The notes beneath the pieces are model-generated. The model searched no databases. It had not been told where the DNA came from and was given only the letters and a program-made list of their open reading frames with translations. 64,000 nt of DNA from Ensifer adhaerens (lineage in GTDB: Bacteria; Pseudomonadota; Alphaproteobacteria; Rhizobiales; Rhizobiaceae): positions 930,001 through 994,000 of the forward strand of contig NZ_CP015881.1 in NCBI RefSeq assembly GCF_000697965.2, given 5' to 3'. The position numbers were made by a program, and so were the translations under genes. Each line of letters starts with the position of its first letter. The first letter of the stretch is position 1. This document shows, piece by piece, positions 17,414 to 27,330 of this stretch.

Positions 17414-17459
17414 TGTATGCATACAATAAATTGACAATGTATGTTTTTCGGCGCCTAAT
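17414..17459 (+). promoter_or_regulatory. Promoter with overlapping palindromes upstream of the DUF983 gene
   Basis: TTGACA (17431-17436) is followed 17 nt later by CCTAAT (17454-17459), a plausible sigma-70 promoter. A perfect palindrome TGTATGCATACA (17414-17425) lies just upstream, and CATACA (17420-17425) with TGTATG (17439-17444) form an inverted repeat around the -35 box, a typical operator position. The adjacent MocR-type protein is the obvious candidate regulator (inference). Confidence 0.5.
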
Positions 17460-17562
17460 CCTGGCGAGCCTGATGCGGCCCCAAGAAGAAGAAGCGGCCG
17501 CATATCCAGGCAATCTCGGCGCAAAACTCCAGCGCCAACCGGAACGCCTGAAAGGAACAAAC

Positions 17563-17973
17563 ATGTCTTCCGATAGTGATTGGCCGCCGATCCCGCCCAT
17601 GCAGAGTGGCTTGCGCGGCCGCTGCCCGCGCTGCGGGCAAGGGCACCTGTTCAACGGCTTCCTGAAGATGCGCAAGGAATGCGAAGTCTGTGGCCTGGAT
17701 TACTCCTTTGCCGATCCGGCCGATGGCCCCGCTTTCTTCGTCATCTGCTTTGCCTGCGTACCGAGTGTTTTCCTTGGCGTCTGGCTGGAAGTTCAATACA
17801 GCGCACCGCTCTGGATACACCTACTGGTGACCGGGCCCTTCATGCTGCTGACCTGCATTCCGCCGCTTCGCCCCCTGAAGGGCTGGCTCGTCTCAAGTCA
17901 GTTTTTCTACAAGGCTGAGGAAGGCAAGGTCGTAAGGCGAAACACTGAGCCGCCGGTGGCGACGACGCAGTAG
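17563..17973 (+). CDS. DUF983 family membrane protein
   Basis: The 136-residue protein has the DUF983 plan. A zinc-ribbon-like start has paired cysteines (RGRCPRCGQGHLFNGFLK and KECEVCGLDYSFADPADGPA). Two hydrophobic segments follow (FFVICFACVPSVFLGVWLEV and LLVTGPFMLLTCIPPL). The ATG at 17563 follows AAAGGAAC. Its function is unknown; many rhizobia have a copy near cytochrome or cell-envelope genes, but nothing here supports such a link. Confidence 0.85.
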   Translation: MSSDSDWPPIPPMQSGLRGRCPRCGQGHLFNGFLKMRKECEVCGLDYSFADPADGPAFFVICFACVPSVFLGVWLEVQYSAPLWIHLLVTGPFMLLTCIPPLRPLKGWLVSSQFFYKAEEGKVVRRNTEPPVATTQ

Positions 17974-18089
17974 GTCCTGAGTGCCGGAGAAGCCTAGAAC
18001 CTCCAAATATATCGCTAGAAAATAATTGCGCCGCCTACTGTTCATAGTTGACGGCGCTTTCACCGGATGTCTCTCTTCTTAAAGGCCGG

Positions 18090-18288
18090 CTCTACCAAAC
18101 GAGGTTTGGAAGAGGATGAAGCCACCGATCTTGAGGCAGATTTCGGTGCCCGGGATGTAGAAGTATCCAGTGCCGAAGCGTCGCAAACGCGAACGTATTC
18201 CATGGCTGCGGCTCCGCTGCAACGATGGGATCGGCGGCCTGGGCGCCGGAAAATGCTGCGAGAGCAGCAGCGGAGCCGAGAGCGATCT
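18090..18288 (-). pseudogene. N-terminal fragment of a rhizobial porin gene (RopA/Omp2b type), frameshifted
   Basis: Read on the minus strand, one frame gives a porin signal-peptide region (ALGSAAALAAFSGAQAADP, then IVAAEPQP). The next frame gives MEYVRVCDA, and a third gives FGTGYFYIPGTEICLKIGG before a stop. In an intact porin these three pieces are contiguous, so at least two frameshifts have disrupted the gene. The start codon is lost and the fragment ends about 60 codons in. The C-terminal end of a porin lies immediately adjacent on the other strand. Confidence 0.7.
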
Positions 18289-18345
18289 AGGTGGCAGTCG
18301 GACGACCAGGTTCTCGGCTACGTCCGTCTGCAGCGTAACTTCTAA
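18289..18345 (+). pseudogene. C-terminal fragment of a rhizobial porin gene
   Basis: The last 18 codons before the TAA at 18343 read RWQSDDQVLGYVRLQRNF. The final strand ending in RLQRNF, with a terminal phenylalanine, is the outer-membrane insertion signature of rhizobial porins. It abuts the N-terminal fragment on the opposite strand, so the middle of the gene was lost and one part inverted. A terminator-like hairpin follows where a porin gene would have one. Confidence 0.6.
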
Positions 18346-18366
18346 CCCGATTAAACTCGGATGAAG

Positions 18367-18399
18367 GAGCCCCGCAACATCTCTCGACCTTGCGGGCTC
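18367..18399 (+). terminator. Terminator-like hairpin left from the porin gene
   Basis: GAGCCCCGCAA (18367-18377) pairs with TTGCGGGCTC (18390-18399) with one bulged C. Only a weak T-rich run follows. It lies 21 nt past the porin-type stop codon and also faces the end of the minus-strand operon beginning at 18440. Confidence 0.55.
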
Positions 18400-18439
18400 T
18401 CTATGTGTTGTGCCAGTTGCGGCGGATCGCGTGAGCGGC

Positions 18440-19042
18440 TTAGTTTGCCGGTGTCGGCTCTCCAAGTGAGAGCATCAGCCGGTTTGCCCAGTTGAAGAAG
18501 GCGGCACCATGGATGATGTCGGCGATCTCCAGTTCGTCGAGGCCCCCTGCCGAAAGTCGGGAGATGTGCTCCTCTCCGAAGGCGGGCGGGGTCGCCGTCA
18601 ACGCCACAGAAGCGGCGACGATTGCATTCCAGCGTTCGCCGAGATCGGTTCCGACGCCCTCGTCGAGGAGCTTCTGCACATCCTCTGTGCGCTTTGAGTG
18701 ATGCGAAGCGAAGCGCGAATGTACCGAGGCGCAGAAGATGCAGCCGTTATATCTAGACGCGGCGGTCGCCGCCAGTTCGCGCTCGGCGCGCGGCAGGCCC
18801 GAGCGGGTGTTGTAGAAGATGTCCTTGTCAGTTTTCGTGCGCGCTTCAAGCACTTCCGGATCGCGCACGAGCAGGCGGAAGTAGGGCGACTTTGCGCGCC
18901 CAGCCTCGACCAGGCCTTTGAGGTGACGCTCCGTCAGTTCTTCCTCAGGCAAAGGCTGCAGCCACGGTGTCCATCCGATCTCGGCCTGCGTGAAGGTAAC
19001 AGGAGGATTTTCAACGATCGGGATGATGGCATGTTCGGTCAT
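18440..19042 (-). CDS. Alkylhydroperoxidase-domain (CMD-fold) protein
   Basis: The 200-residue protein contains the AhpD/carboxymuconolactone-decarboxylase core with the redox motif NGCIFCASVHSRFA (Cys-x-x-Cys with the downstream histidine), preceded by TRSGLPRAERELAATAAS. I chose the ATG at 19042, 8 nt from GAGG, over the one at 19048. It is the last gene of a minus-strand operon with a second CMD-fold protein, a luciferase-like monooxygenase and an ABC importer. I recall this gene combination as a conserved partner set in other bacteria, but not a proven substrate. It probably removes peroxides or reduces an oxidised product made by the monooxygenase. Confidence 0.8.
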   Translation of the reverse strand: MTEHAIIPIVENPPVTFTQAEIGWTPWLQPLPEEELTERHLKGLVEAGRAKSPYFRLLVRDPEVLEARTKTDKDIFYNTRSGLPRAERELAATAASRYNGCIFCASVHSRFASHHSKRTEDVQKLLDEGVGTDLGERWNAIVAASVALTATPPAFGEEHISRLSAGGLDELEIADIIHGAAFFNWANRLMLSLGEPTPAN

Positions 19043-19062
19043 TCGCATGTCCTCTTGAGGTC

Positions 19063-19680
19063 TTAAGCCGTAGCGCGCTTCGTGGCGGTCGACAGTAAGC
19101 CAAGACCGGTGATGACGCGGATCTGAAACGCAACGAAGGAAACCAGCTGGGACAGGGTCACGACACCATTTGTCGTCCAGCCAGCGTCGAGCAAGGCTTG
19201 CAACGCCTGCGGGCTGGCATCACGCAAATGGAAGACCAGCAGGTGGGCGTGCTCCAACGCCGCGGACAGCTTACGACCGAGCACCTCGCGGCTTGACCGT
19301 GATACTTGATAGAGTGGGCCGGCTTCGTTCTCTCCATTAAGGGGCCCGTCCGGATAGTTGCCGTATGGCCCTGTTGCCCGTCCTGCCCCGATCTCGGCCT
19401 TGATAACCTCGATCAACCAGCGATCGGTGTCGCTATCCTCGAAAGGACTGCTGTAAAATTCGAAAATGTCCGGCTGACGGTGCAGGCCAGCAACGAAACT
19501 TGCGATCGCATGCCGCTCCGCCGCCGACACGTCGCCGAAATCCGCGGGCTGAAAGAGTGCAAGATAACTATTCTGCGCCTGTTCGCGGGTTTCCGGCCGT
19601 TGGGCGCGAGTGCGGTCGAGCGCCGACCCGGCGGTGATGCCGGCCAGCAGATCGATGATATCCGGTGACCTGGTGGTCAT
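19063..19680 (-). CDS. CMD-domain protein lacking the Cys-x-x-Cys motif
   Basis: The 205-residue protein shows the alpha-helical carboxymuconolactone-decarboxylase pattern (SAAERHAIASFVAGLHRQPD, LLVFHLRDASPQALQALLDA, TLSQLVSFVAFQIRVITGLG). Unlike its neighbour it contains no cysteine pair, so it is unlikely to act as a classical AhpD-like peroxidase alone. An AAAGGAG site precedes the ATG. Its position between the monooxygenase and the Cys-x-x-Cys protein suggests a partner or scaffold role. Confidence 0.75.
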   Translation of the reverse strand: MTTRSPDIIDLLAGITAGSALDRTRAQRPETREQAQNSYLALFQPADFGDVSAAERHAIASFVAGLHRQPDIFEFYSSPFEDSDTDRWLIEVIKAEIGAGRATGPYGNYPDGPLNGENEAGPLYQVSRSSREVLGRKLSAALEHAHLLVFHLRDASPQALQALLDAGWTTNGVVTLSQLVSFVAFQIRVITGLGLLSTATKRATA

Positions 19681-19719
19681 GACGTCGTCTCCTTTGAAAA
19701 ATGGAACCAGCTGTCCGTT

Positions 19720-20766
19720 TCAACCGACGGCGCCGAAACGCCGGGCATGGAATTTCTCCTGCGGCGACCAGCCGAGCGCCGGAGCGACCTTGGTGGCGAT
19801 GAGCTCGATGGAGCGCAGAATCAATGGGTGCGGCGGATCAACGGAATGAACCTGGAACACCAGATCGGTGACACGCTCCAGCGTCTCATCTGCGCTGAGA
19901 CTGGCGATGACGTCGTCAACGGAGCCGACATGTACGTCGAAGGCCGCAATCAGATCGGCAAGCGAATTGCCGGGAACTGTATGACCGCTAGCGATCAGTC
20001 GTTCCGCACCCCGTCTCAACCCAACCTCGGCAAGCCGCAACGCTTCGGCGCGGCTGTCGGCAACGAACAGGCTGCGTGAACCGAGGATACGCGGCGCGCG
20101 GCCGGAAGGAAGCGCATGCAGATAGGCGTCGATGATCGGGTTTTGCAACTCCGCCAACGAAGCGTGCGGATTGTCTTCTGGCCGCGGTTGGGTGCGTGAC
20201 AACATCAGGCCGTCGCCGGCCCGCCCAGCCCGCTCGCCACCCGCCACCGAAAAGGTTGCCTGCCAGATACGGCCGAGCAGTTGCGGCGCTGACGGGTAGA
20301 GGCGATCTCCGCCTGGAAGGCCACGACCTGCCCAAGCGTCGAGAACCGTTTGGAGATGCCTGCCGAAGATCGCGCCGCGATCGGCGCTTTCCAGGCCAAA
20401 GGCCGTGAAGGAGGACGGCGTGCCGCCGGTCCCGAACCCGACCTCCAGTCGCCCGCCGGAGAGCAGATCGAAAACGGCGGCGTCCTCGGCCACCCGGATC
20501 GGATTTTCGAGCGGCAGCGTAATGACACCGGTCCCGAGGCGGATGCGCGTCGTCTCCGCGGCGACATGGGCAAGGAAAACCAGGGGCGCCGGAAGGCCGC
20601 CTTCGTCCGCGTGGAAATGGTGCTGCGCGACCCAGGCCGTGTCGAAGCCGAAACGCTCGGCGGTGACGATCTGCTCCTTTGCGTAGTAGTAGCGGGTGCC
20701 CGCCTGAACGTCGTCGAGCAGTCGGGTAAAAAAGCCGAGGCGTTTGCGTGGCGTCGTCTCAATCAT
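19720..20766 (-). CDS. Luciferase-like FMN/F420-type monooxygenase
   Basis: The 348-residue protein has bacterial luciferase-family hallmarks: RLGFFTRLLDDVQAGTRY at the start, AERFGFDTAWVAQHHFHADE, RIRLGTGVITLPLENPIRVA and VFDLLSGGRLEVGFGTGG. Such enzymes oxygenate alkanesulfonates, nitriloacetate-like amines, long alkanes and similar small molecules using reduced flavin. An AGGA site lies 7 nt before the ATG. It sits between the ABC genes and the two CMD-fold genes in one operon, which suggests the transported compound is its substrate. No flavin reductase lies in the operon. Confidence 0.85.
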   Translation of the reverse strand: MIETTPRKRLGFFTRLLDDVQAGTRYYYAKEQIVTAERFGFDTAWVAQHHFHADEGGLPAPLVFLAHVAAETTRIRLGTGVITLPLENPIRVAEDAAVFDLLSGGRLEVGFGTGGTPSSFTAFGLESADRGAIFGRHLQTVLDAWAGRGLPGGDRLYPSAPQLLGRIWQATFSVAGGERAGRAGDGLMLSRTQPRPEDNPHASLAELQNPIIDAYLHALPSGRAPRILGSRSLFVADSRAEALRLAEVGLRRGAERLIASGHTVPGNSLADLIAAFDVHVGSVDDVIASLSADETLERVTDLVFQVHSVDPPHPLILRSIELIATKVAPALGWSPQEKFHARRFGAVG

Positions 20767-20793
20767 GGTCGGTCCTGTCTGTAGTCCGCTGCT

Positions 20794-22430
<1,637 letters not shown>

Positions 22431-22434
<4 letters not shown>

Positions 22435-23312
22435 GCTGCGGCCCTCCCGAAAGATTGGCTGACGCGATTGGCAGCCAGCACGACGAGGACAACCACGATG
22501 CCGGGCGCGGTGGTCAGCCACCATGCGGTCGAAATGTAATTGCGCCCCTCGGCGATCAGCAGCCCCCATTCCGGGGTCGGCGGCGGCGCGCCGTAGCCGA
22601 GAAATCCGAGCGTCGAAATCTGCAGTACGGCCGATCCGAATTGCAGCGCGGCAAAGGCGACGACCGAGGTTAAGGAATTCGGCAGAATATGGCGCCACAG
22701 AACCGAGGCGAAGGTCCCGCCACTGCCGAAGGCCGCCTCGACATAATCGCTGCGACGCACGCGCACGACTTCCGCCCGCGCCAGCCGGGCAAAGCCTGCG
22801 ACCGAGGTGACCCCAACAGCGATTGCCGCGTTCACAGTTCCAAAGCCGAGCAGGATAATGATGCTGAGCGAAAGCAGCAGCGGAGGGATCGACAGGAGCA
22901 CGTCGACAACGCGCATGATCGCATCGTCGAAGCGACGCCGCACCGAACCAGCGACGACGCCGAGACCGGTGCCAACCGCAAGTCCCAGCCCAACGGCGAC
23001 AAAAGCACCTGTCAGGGAATGAACGGCCCCGTAGACGATGCGCGCATAGAGATCGCGCCCGAGCGCATCGGTTCCGAGCAGATGATCGGCGCTCGGCCGC
23101 TGCAACTGCGCGCCACCGACGCCCTCAAGCGGGTTGTAGCCTGTGAAGAACGAGGGGGCGACCGCCCAGAGGAAAACAGAACCGAGGATAAGCCAGGAAA
23201 GGGCCAGTCCTACGGGTACACGGCGCAGCCGCGATGCCGCGCCAGAACGCCGCTCGCTCTTTGCCCTTGGCGCCGCAATAGCGTCATCGCGAAGCGTATC
23301 GAAGGTCGTCAT
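22431..23312 (-). CDS. ABC transporter permease (DppC-like)
   Basis: The start MTTFDTL at 23312 gives 293 residues with six hydrophobic segments, the HLLGTDALGRDLYARIVYG periplasmic motif and an EAA loop (RSDYVEAAFGSGGTFASVLW). It pairs with the DppB-like permease, whose stop codon it overlaps by 4 nt. The longer open frame upstream is a shadow of that gene. Confidence 0.92.
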
Positions 23313-24253
23313 GCAACGGCTCCCGTTTTGGTCCTGAGGCGTGGGTCGAGCACCGGATAGAGCAGGTCCACAGCGAGATTGATGATCACGAAGGCCAGCG
23401 CAGACAGAACGACGATCGCCTGAAGCACGGCTGCGTCCTGGCTGCCCACGGCGCGTTCGGTCAGCCCGCCAATGCCGTTCAGCCCGAAGACGGTCTCGGT
23501 CACCACGGCCCCGGCAATCAGTTCGCCGAACAACACGCCGGCAATCGTCAGCGTCGGAAGCAGCGCGTTCTTCGCGACGTGCCGCCAGAGAACCCAAAGG
23601 CGAGTGGCGCCCTTTGCCCGCGCCACGGCGACGAAGGGCCGCGTCATCACCTCGTCGATATTGCGAACGAGCACCTGCGCCAGTGGCGCGGAAATCGGCA
23701 CGGCAAGCGTTGCAACCGGCAGGATCAATTCCTGCCAGGGACCAGGGTTGATGACGGGCACGAGTTTCAGGCGGAAGGAGAAGATCTGGATGAGCATGAT
23801 GCCGAGCCAGAAGGTCGGGATAGAAATGAAGAGCGACGGAACCGACTGCAGCGCGCCACGCAGCCACGCAAACGGCGCGAGACTGGAGAGGAAAGCGATG
23901 ACGGTCGCCAGGATCGCAGCTAGCAGGAAGCCTAGTCCCGCGAGCTTCAGCGTTGCCGGCAGATGCGCAGCAAGCAGACTTGAAACCGGAACACCGGCTT
24001 GAACCGAGTAGCCGAAGTTGCCGGCCAGGAACTTGCCGATAGTCCGCGCGTATTGCATCGGCACGGAGCTATCGACCGCATAAGAGGCGCGGATTTCGGC
24101 GACCTCTTCGGCGGTCAGGCCGAGATCGGGGTTCTGGAACTTAATGAGGATCGCATCGCCGGGCATTGCCTGCAGCAGCACGAAAGAGATCGTGAATGCG
24201 GCCCAAAGCACAAACAGAGCCTGAGCAACACGATTGAACAAATAGGCGGACAT
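23309..24253 (-). CDS. ABC transporter permease (DppB-like)
   Basis: The 314-residue B-type permease has an N-terminal transmembrane helix (VAQALFVLWAAFTISFVLLQ), the AMPGDAILIKFQNPDLGLTA periplasmic segment and the EAA loop (PFVAVARAKGATRLWVLWRH). AGGAACGG precedes the ATG. A stem-loop separates it from the upstream binding-protein gene. Confidence 0.92.
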   Translation of the reverse strand: MSAYLFNRVAQALFVLWAAFTISFVLLQAMPGDAILIKFQNPDLGLTAEEVAEIRASYAVDSSVPMQYARTIGKFLAGNFGYSVQAGVPVSSLLAAHLPATLKLAGLGFLLAAILATVIAFLSSLAPFAWLRGALQSVPSLFISIPTFWLGIMLIQIFSFRLKLVPVINPGPWQELILPVATLAVPISAPLAQVLVRNIDEVMTRPFVAVARAKGATRLWVLWRHVAKNALLPTLTIAGVLFGELIAGAVVTETVFGLNGIGGLTERAVGSQDAAVLQAIVVLSALAFVIINLAVDLLYPVLDPRLRTKTGAVA

Positions 24254-24284
24254 GATCCGTTCCTCGCAGGCGGATTTCAGAGAC

Positions 24285-24312
24285 GACGGCCACCGACGTT
24301 GCGGTGGCCGTC
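24285..24312 (-). other. Intercistronic stem-loop between the second binding-protein and permease genes
   Basis: GACGGCCACC (24285-24294) and GGTGGCCGTC (24303-24312) form a perfect 10-bp stem with an 8-nt loop, just after the stop codon of the binding-protein gene. Position and form match the stem at 10470-10496 in the other importer operon, which supports a general mRNA-stabilising role. Confidence 0.65.
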
Positions 24313-24319
24313 GAACCGA

Positions 24320-25957
24320 TCAATGTTCAGCAAGCCAGGTGCTGTAGAAGCTTGGACGCCCGACGGCCTCGAATGCCACACCCTGGACGTAGGGCGCACC
24401 TGCATAGGCCTGCGGCTCCTCGAAGATCGGGATCGCATAGGCTTGATCGACGACGTAATCCTGAACCTCGCCGGCAATCGCGAGGCGCTTCTGGCGATCC
24501 GGCTCGGACGCGAGCGCATCGAGCAGACCATTCAGCTTGGTATCGACGAAGCTCTGGACCTTGTCGCTAAGCCCGCCCTTCTGGCGCAGCACATCGCGGT
24601 TCTTCGGATAGTACTGGCTCTTGATCACATCGGGATCGGCACGGCCGACCATGGCAGGCGACACCGGCGTCTTCAGCGGATCGAGATCATCCACCGTCTT
24701 GCTGCCGCTATCGCCGGCAAGAACGCTCAGCTTGACGCCCACCTTTCCCCACTGCTGCGCGACCAGTTGCAGCGTTTCCTTGTTCTGCGGCTGCGGCAGC
24801 GATTCATAAGCCGTCAGCACCAGTTCCTTGCCGTCCTTCTGGCGCAGACCGTTGGCGGCGACCGACCAGCCCGCTTCATCGAGCAGGGCCTTGGCCTTCG
24901 CCGGATCAAAAGCGAGCTTGGCCGAGATATCCTTGTAGCCGAGGGCCGACGACGCGATGATCGAGGTTGCCTGCGGATAATTGGCAGAAAACAATGTGGT
25001 GACGATTTCCTTGGTGTCGGTCGCATGCAGCAGCGCCTGACGCACCCTGATGTCGGACACCAACGGGTTGTCTGGGCGGAAGACGACACTGTTGTTCACC
25101 CCGCGGGTGGAGGGCGCGTAGATCTGATAGTCCTGCGCCTCGACTTGGCCCTCGTCATAGGCCTGGACCTGGCGGATGAAATCCGCCTGCCCTGCGAGCA
25201 GTGCACCAATGCGCACGCTGTCTTCACCGGTGATGATGTACTTGATGCCGTCGAGATAGGCGCGGCCCTGGTGTTCGAGTTTGGCCGGGCCCCAATTGTA
25301 TTCGTCGCGCGCCGTCAGGTTCAGTTCCTTGCCGATCGTCTCGCTCTCAACGACAAACGGTCCGGAGCCGATGATTTTCGTGGCGTCGCCGAGTTCTTCG
25401 AAGGGCAGTGCCAGCGTGCTTGCCGCGACCAGGCCCGAACCGATCACGGACGTTCCCTGAAGGAACCCCGGCGACGGCTTCTTGAAGTAGAATTTGACCG
25501 TCAGCGGATCGACGACTTCGCTGCGCTCGTAGTTGTTGATGACCTCGGAGACCGGCTGCTTCAGGGCTTTGTTGCCGAGGCCGAAGACGTCGTAGTTCTT
25601 GGCAACGGCAGCCGCGTCGAGCGGCGAACCATCGGAGAACGTCACGCCGGGACGGATCTTGAACGTATATTCGGTCGCATTCGCGTTGACCGTCCAGGAC
25701 TCGGCGATCCAGGGCTCGATCTCCAGCGTCTTCGGGTTCTGATAGGTCAGCTTGTCGGTGATCTGGTTGAGGATGCCACCGTTCGGATAAAAGCCGCCGG
25801 CCGGCGGGTAGAGGTTCGTATGGGCCTGCTGCTCAAGATAGATCAGCGTACCGCCCTTGACCGGATCTGCCGCTTGCGCCTGCGCGTCGCTCAGAGCCAG
25901 GCCAGTGGTCGCAAGTGTGGCGAGCGTCAGTGCCAAGCGTTTCAGTTTCGTCGTCAT
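24320..25957 (-). CDS. ABC transporter substrate-binding protein (family 5)
   Basis: The 545-residue protein has a signal peptide (MTTKLKRLALTLATLATTGL, cleaved near AQAQA) and the SBP_bac_5 pattern (GGTLIYLEQQAHTNLYPPAG, EPWIAESWTVNANATEYTF, IRPGVTFSDGSPLDAAAVAK). It leads the operon that includes the luciferase-like monooxygenase. GGAAGG lies upstream of the ATG. The ligand is unknown; the downstream enzymes suggest a small molecule that needs flavin-dependent oxygenation rather than a peptide. Confidence 0.92.
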   Translation of the reverse strand: MTTKLKRLALTLATLATTGLALSDAQAQAADPVKGGTLIYLEQQAHTNLYPPAGGFYPNGGILNQITDKLTYQNPKTLEIEPWIAESWTVNANATEYTFKIRPGVTFSDGSPLDAAAVAKNYDVFGLGNKALKQPVSEVINNYERSEVVDPLTVKFYFKKPSPGFLQGTSVIGSGLVAASTLALPFEELGDATKIIGSGPFVVESETIGKELNLTARDEYNWGPAKLEHQGRAYLDGIKYIITGEDSVRIGALLAGQADFIRQVQAYDEGQVEAQDYQIYAPSTRGVNNSVVFRPDNPLVSDIRVRQALLHATDTKEIVTTLFSANYPQATSIIASSALGYKDISAKLAFDPAKAKALLDEAGWSVAANGLRQKDGKELVLTAYESLPQPQNKETLQLVAQQWGKVGVKLSVLAGDSGSKTVDDLDPLKTPVSPAMVGRADPDVIKSQYYPKNRDVLRQKGGLSDKVQSFVDTKLNGLLDALASEPDRQKRLAIAGEVQDYVVDQAYAIPIFEEPQAYAGAPYVQGVAFEAVGRPSFYSTWLAEH

Positions 25958-26288
25958 GAGAGCCTTCCTTCAGAAATCTGGAGGCTATGGTACGACTGCG
26001 GCCGGCGTAATCAATTAAATCTAGTAAATTAATATGCTATATGTTTTACCCGAACCGAAAGAAGCATCTAGCGCGCCGTCGCCGGGGAGATAATTGTCCC
26101 TTCCCGCATTTTTCCCACCAATTTTGAAGGGCCGGGATCGACGGAAGTGTGGAAAGAAGCCCGCTGGTAACCACCGCCACATACGCGACATGGACACGTG
26201 CTTGATTGCGCGCGGCATTGACACCATTGTCGTCATCCGTTGAAAAATCTTGGCAATTTCTCTGAACCTCCCAAGGATCGTAAGCATC
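25958..26288. other. Divergent control region between the second importer operon and exoB
   Basis: The binding-protein side is AT-rich; around CTAG at 26021 the flanks (AATTAAAT and TAAATTAA) form an imperfect dyad that could be an operator for the importer operon. On the exoB side TTGACA (26218-26223) is followed 17 nt later by TGAAAA, a weak candidate promoter. No credible gene is present. Confidence 0.4.
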
Positions 26289-27275
26289 ATGGAAAGCAAT
26301 AAAGTCCTCGTCGTCGGCGGTGCCGGCTACATCGGCTCGCATACGTGCCTCGAACTCGCCAACAAGGGTTTCGAGCCTGTCGTTTACGACAACCTTTCGA
26401 ACGGCCACGAAGAATTCGTCAAATGGGGCGTGCTGGAAAAGGGTGATATCCGCGACCGAAAGCGGCTCGACGAAGTCCTTGGCCGTCACAAGCCACGCGC
26501 CATCCTGCATTTTGCCGCGATGATCGAGGTGGGTGAATCGGTGAAAGACCCGGTTTCCTTCTACGACAACAATGTCATCGGCACGCTGACCCTGCTTTCG
26601 GCTGCCCTTGCCGCGGGCGTCGAAGCGTTCGTCTTCTCTTCGACCTGCGCCACCTATGGCCTGCCGGAGAGCGTGCCGATCGACGAACAGCACCGCCAGG
26701 CGCCGATCAACCCTTACGGCCGGACCAAATGGGTGTGCGAACAGGCATTGAAGGACTACGGGCAGTACAAGGGCCTGCGCTCGGTGATCCTGCGCTACTT
26801 CAACGCCGCTGGCGCCGATCCGGAAGGCCGCATCGGCGAGTGGCACGAGCCGGAGACGCATGCCATCCCGCTCGCCATCGACGCGGCCCTCGGCCGACGC
26901 CAGAGTTTCAAGATCTTCGGCACGGACTACGACACCCGCGACGGCACCTGCGTGCGCGACTACATCCACGTGCTTGATCTTGCCGACGCCCATGTGCGCG
27001 CGGTCGAATACCTGCTTTCGGGCGGCGACAGCGTCGAGCTCAACCTCGGCACAGGCACCGGCACGACCGTCAAGGAACTGTTGACGGCGATTTCCGAGGT
27101 TTCGGGACGCGAATTCCAGGTCGATCTCGTCGACCGCCGCGAAGGGGATTCGACCACCCTGGTCGCCAACAACGACAAGGCGCGCGACATTCTCGGCTGG
27201 GTTCCGAAATACGGTCTCACCGACATCACGCGCACGGCCTGGAACTGGCATTCCCGTCGTAATCAGGGTGTCTGA
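26289..27275 (+). CDS. exoB: UDP-glucose 4-epimerase
   Basis: The 328-residue enzyme interconverts UDP-glucose and UDP-galactose and supplies UDP-galactose for the first sugar of succinoglycan and for galactoglucan. The NAD-binding GGAGYIGSH motif is at about residues 8-16, FSSTCATYG holds the active-site threonine region and NPYGRTKW has the catalytic YxxxK. The start at 26289 gives a GalE-like length; the 13 residues further upstream are unsupported. It converges with exoZ, and a strong hairpin lies between them, as in the S. meliloti gene order. Confidence 0.95.
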   Translation: MESNKVLVVGGAGYIGSHTCLELANKGFEPVVYDNLSNGHEEFVKWGVLEKGDIRDRKRLDEVLGRHKPRAILHFAAMIEVGESVKDPVSFYDNNVIGTLTLLSAALAAGVEAFVFSSTCATYGLPESVPIDEQHRQAPINPYGRTKWVCEQALKDYGQYKGLRSVILRYFNAAGADPEGRIGEWHEPETHAIPLAIDAALGRRQSFKIFGTDYDTRDGTCVRDYIHVLDLADAHVRAVEYLLSGGDSVELNLGTGTGTTVKELLTAISEVSGREFQVDLVDRREGDSTTLVANNDKARDILGWVPKYGLTDITRTAWNWHSRRNQGV

Positions 27276-27287
27276 GATAAAGACCAC

Positions 27288-27318
27288 GTCTGGCGCGGCG
27301 GTGATCGCCGCGCCAGAC
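27288..27318. terminator. Bidirectional terminator between exoB and exoZ
   Basis: GTCTGGCGCGGCG (27288-27300) and CGCCGCGCCAGAC (27306-27318) form a perfect 13-bp stem with a 5-nt loop between two convergent stop codons. T-rich sequence follows on both strands but is not long. Confidence 0.75.
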
Positions 27319-27330
27319 GGCTCCGATTTG

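Noticed and set aside
18028..18057. Hairpin GCGCCG/CGGCGC after the DUF983 gene
   Set aside because: The stem is only 6 bp with an 18-nt loop and only a short T-run, too weak to call a terminator.
18067..18345. 92-codon plus-strand frame
   Set aside because: Only its last 18 codons resemble anything (a porin C-terminus). The upstream part is antisense to the inverted porin N-terminus, so it is a chance fusion, not a gene.
23999..26032. 677-codon open frame on the plus strand
   Set aside because: It is antisense to the substrate-binding protein and permease genes and shows no family motif.
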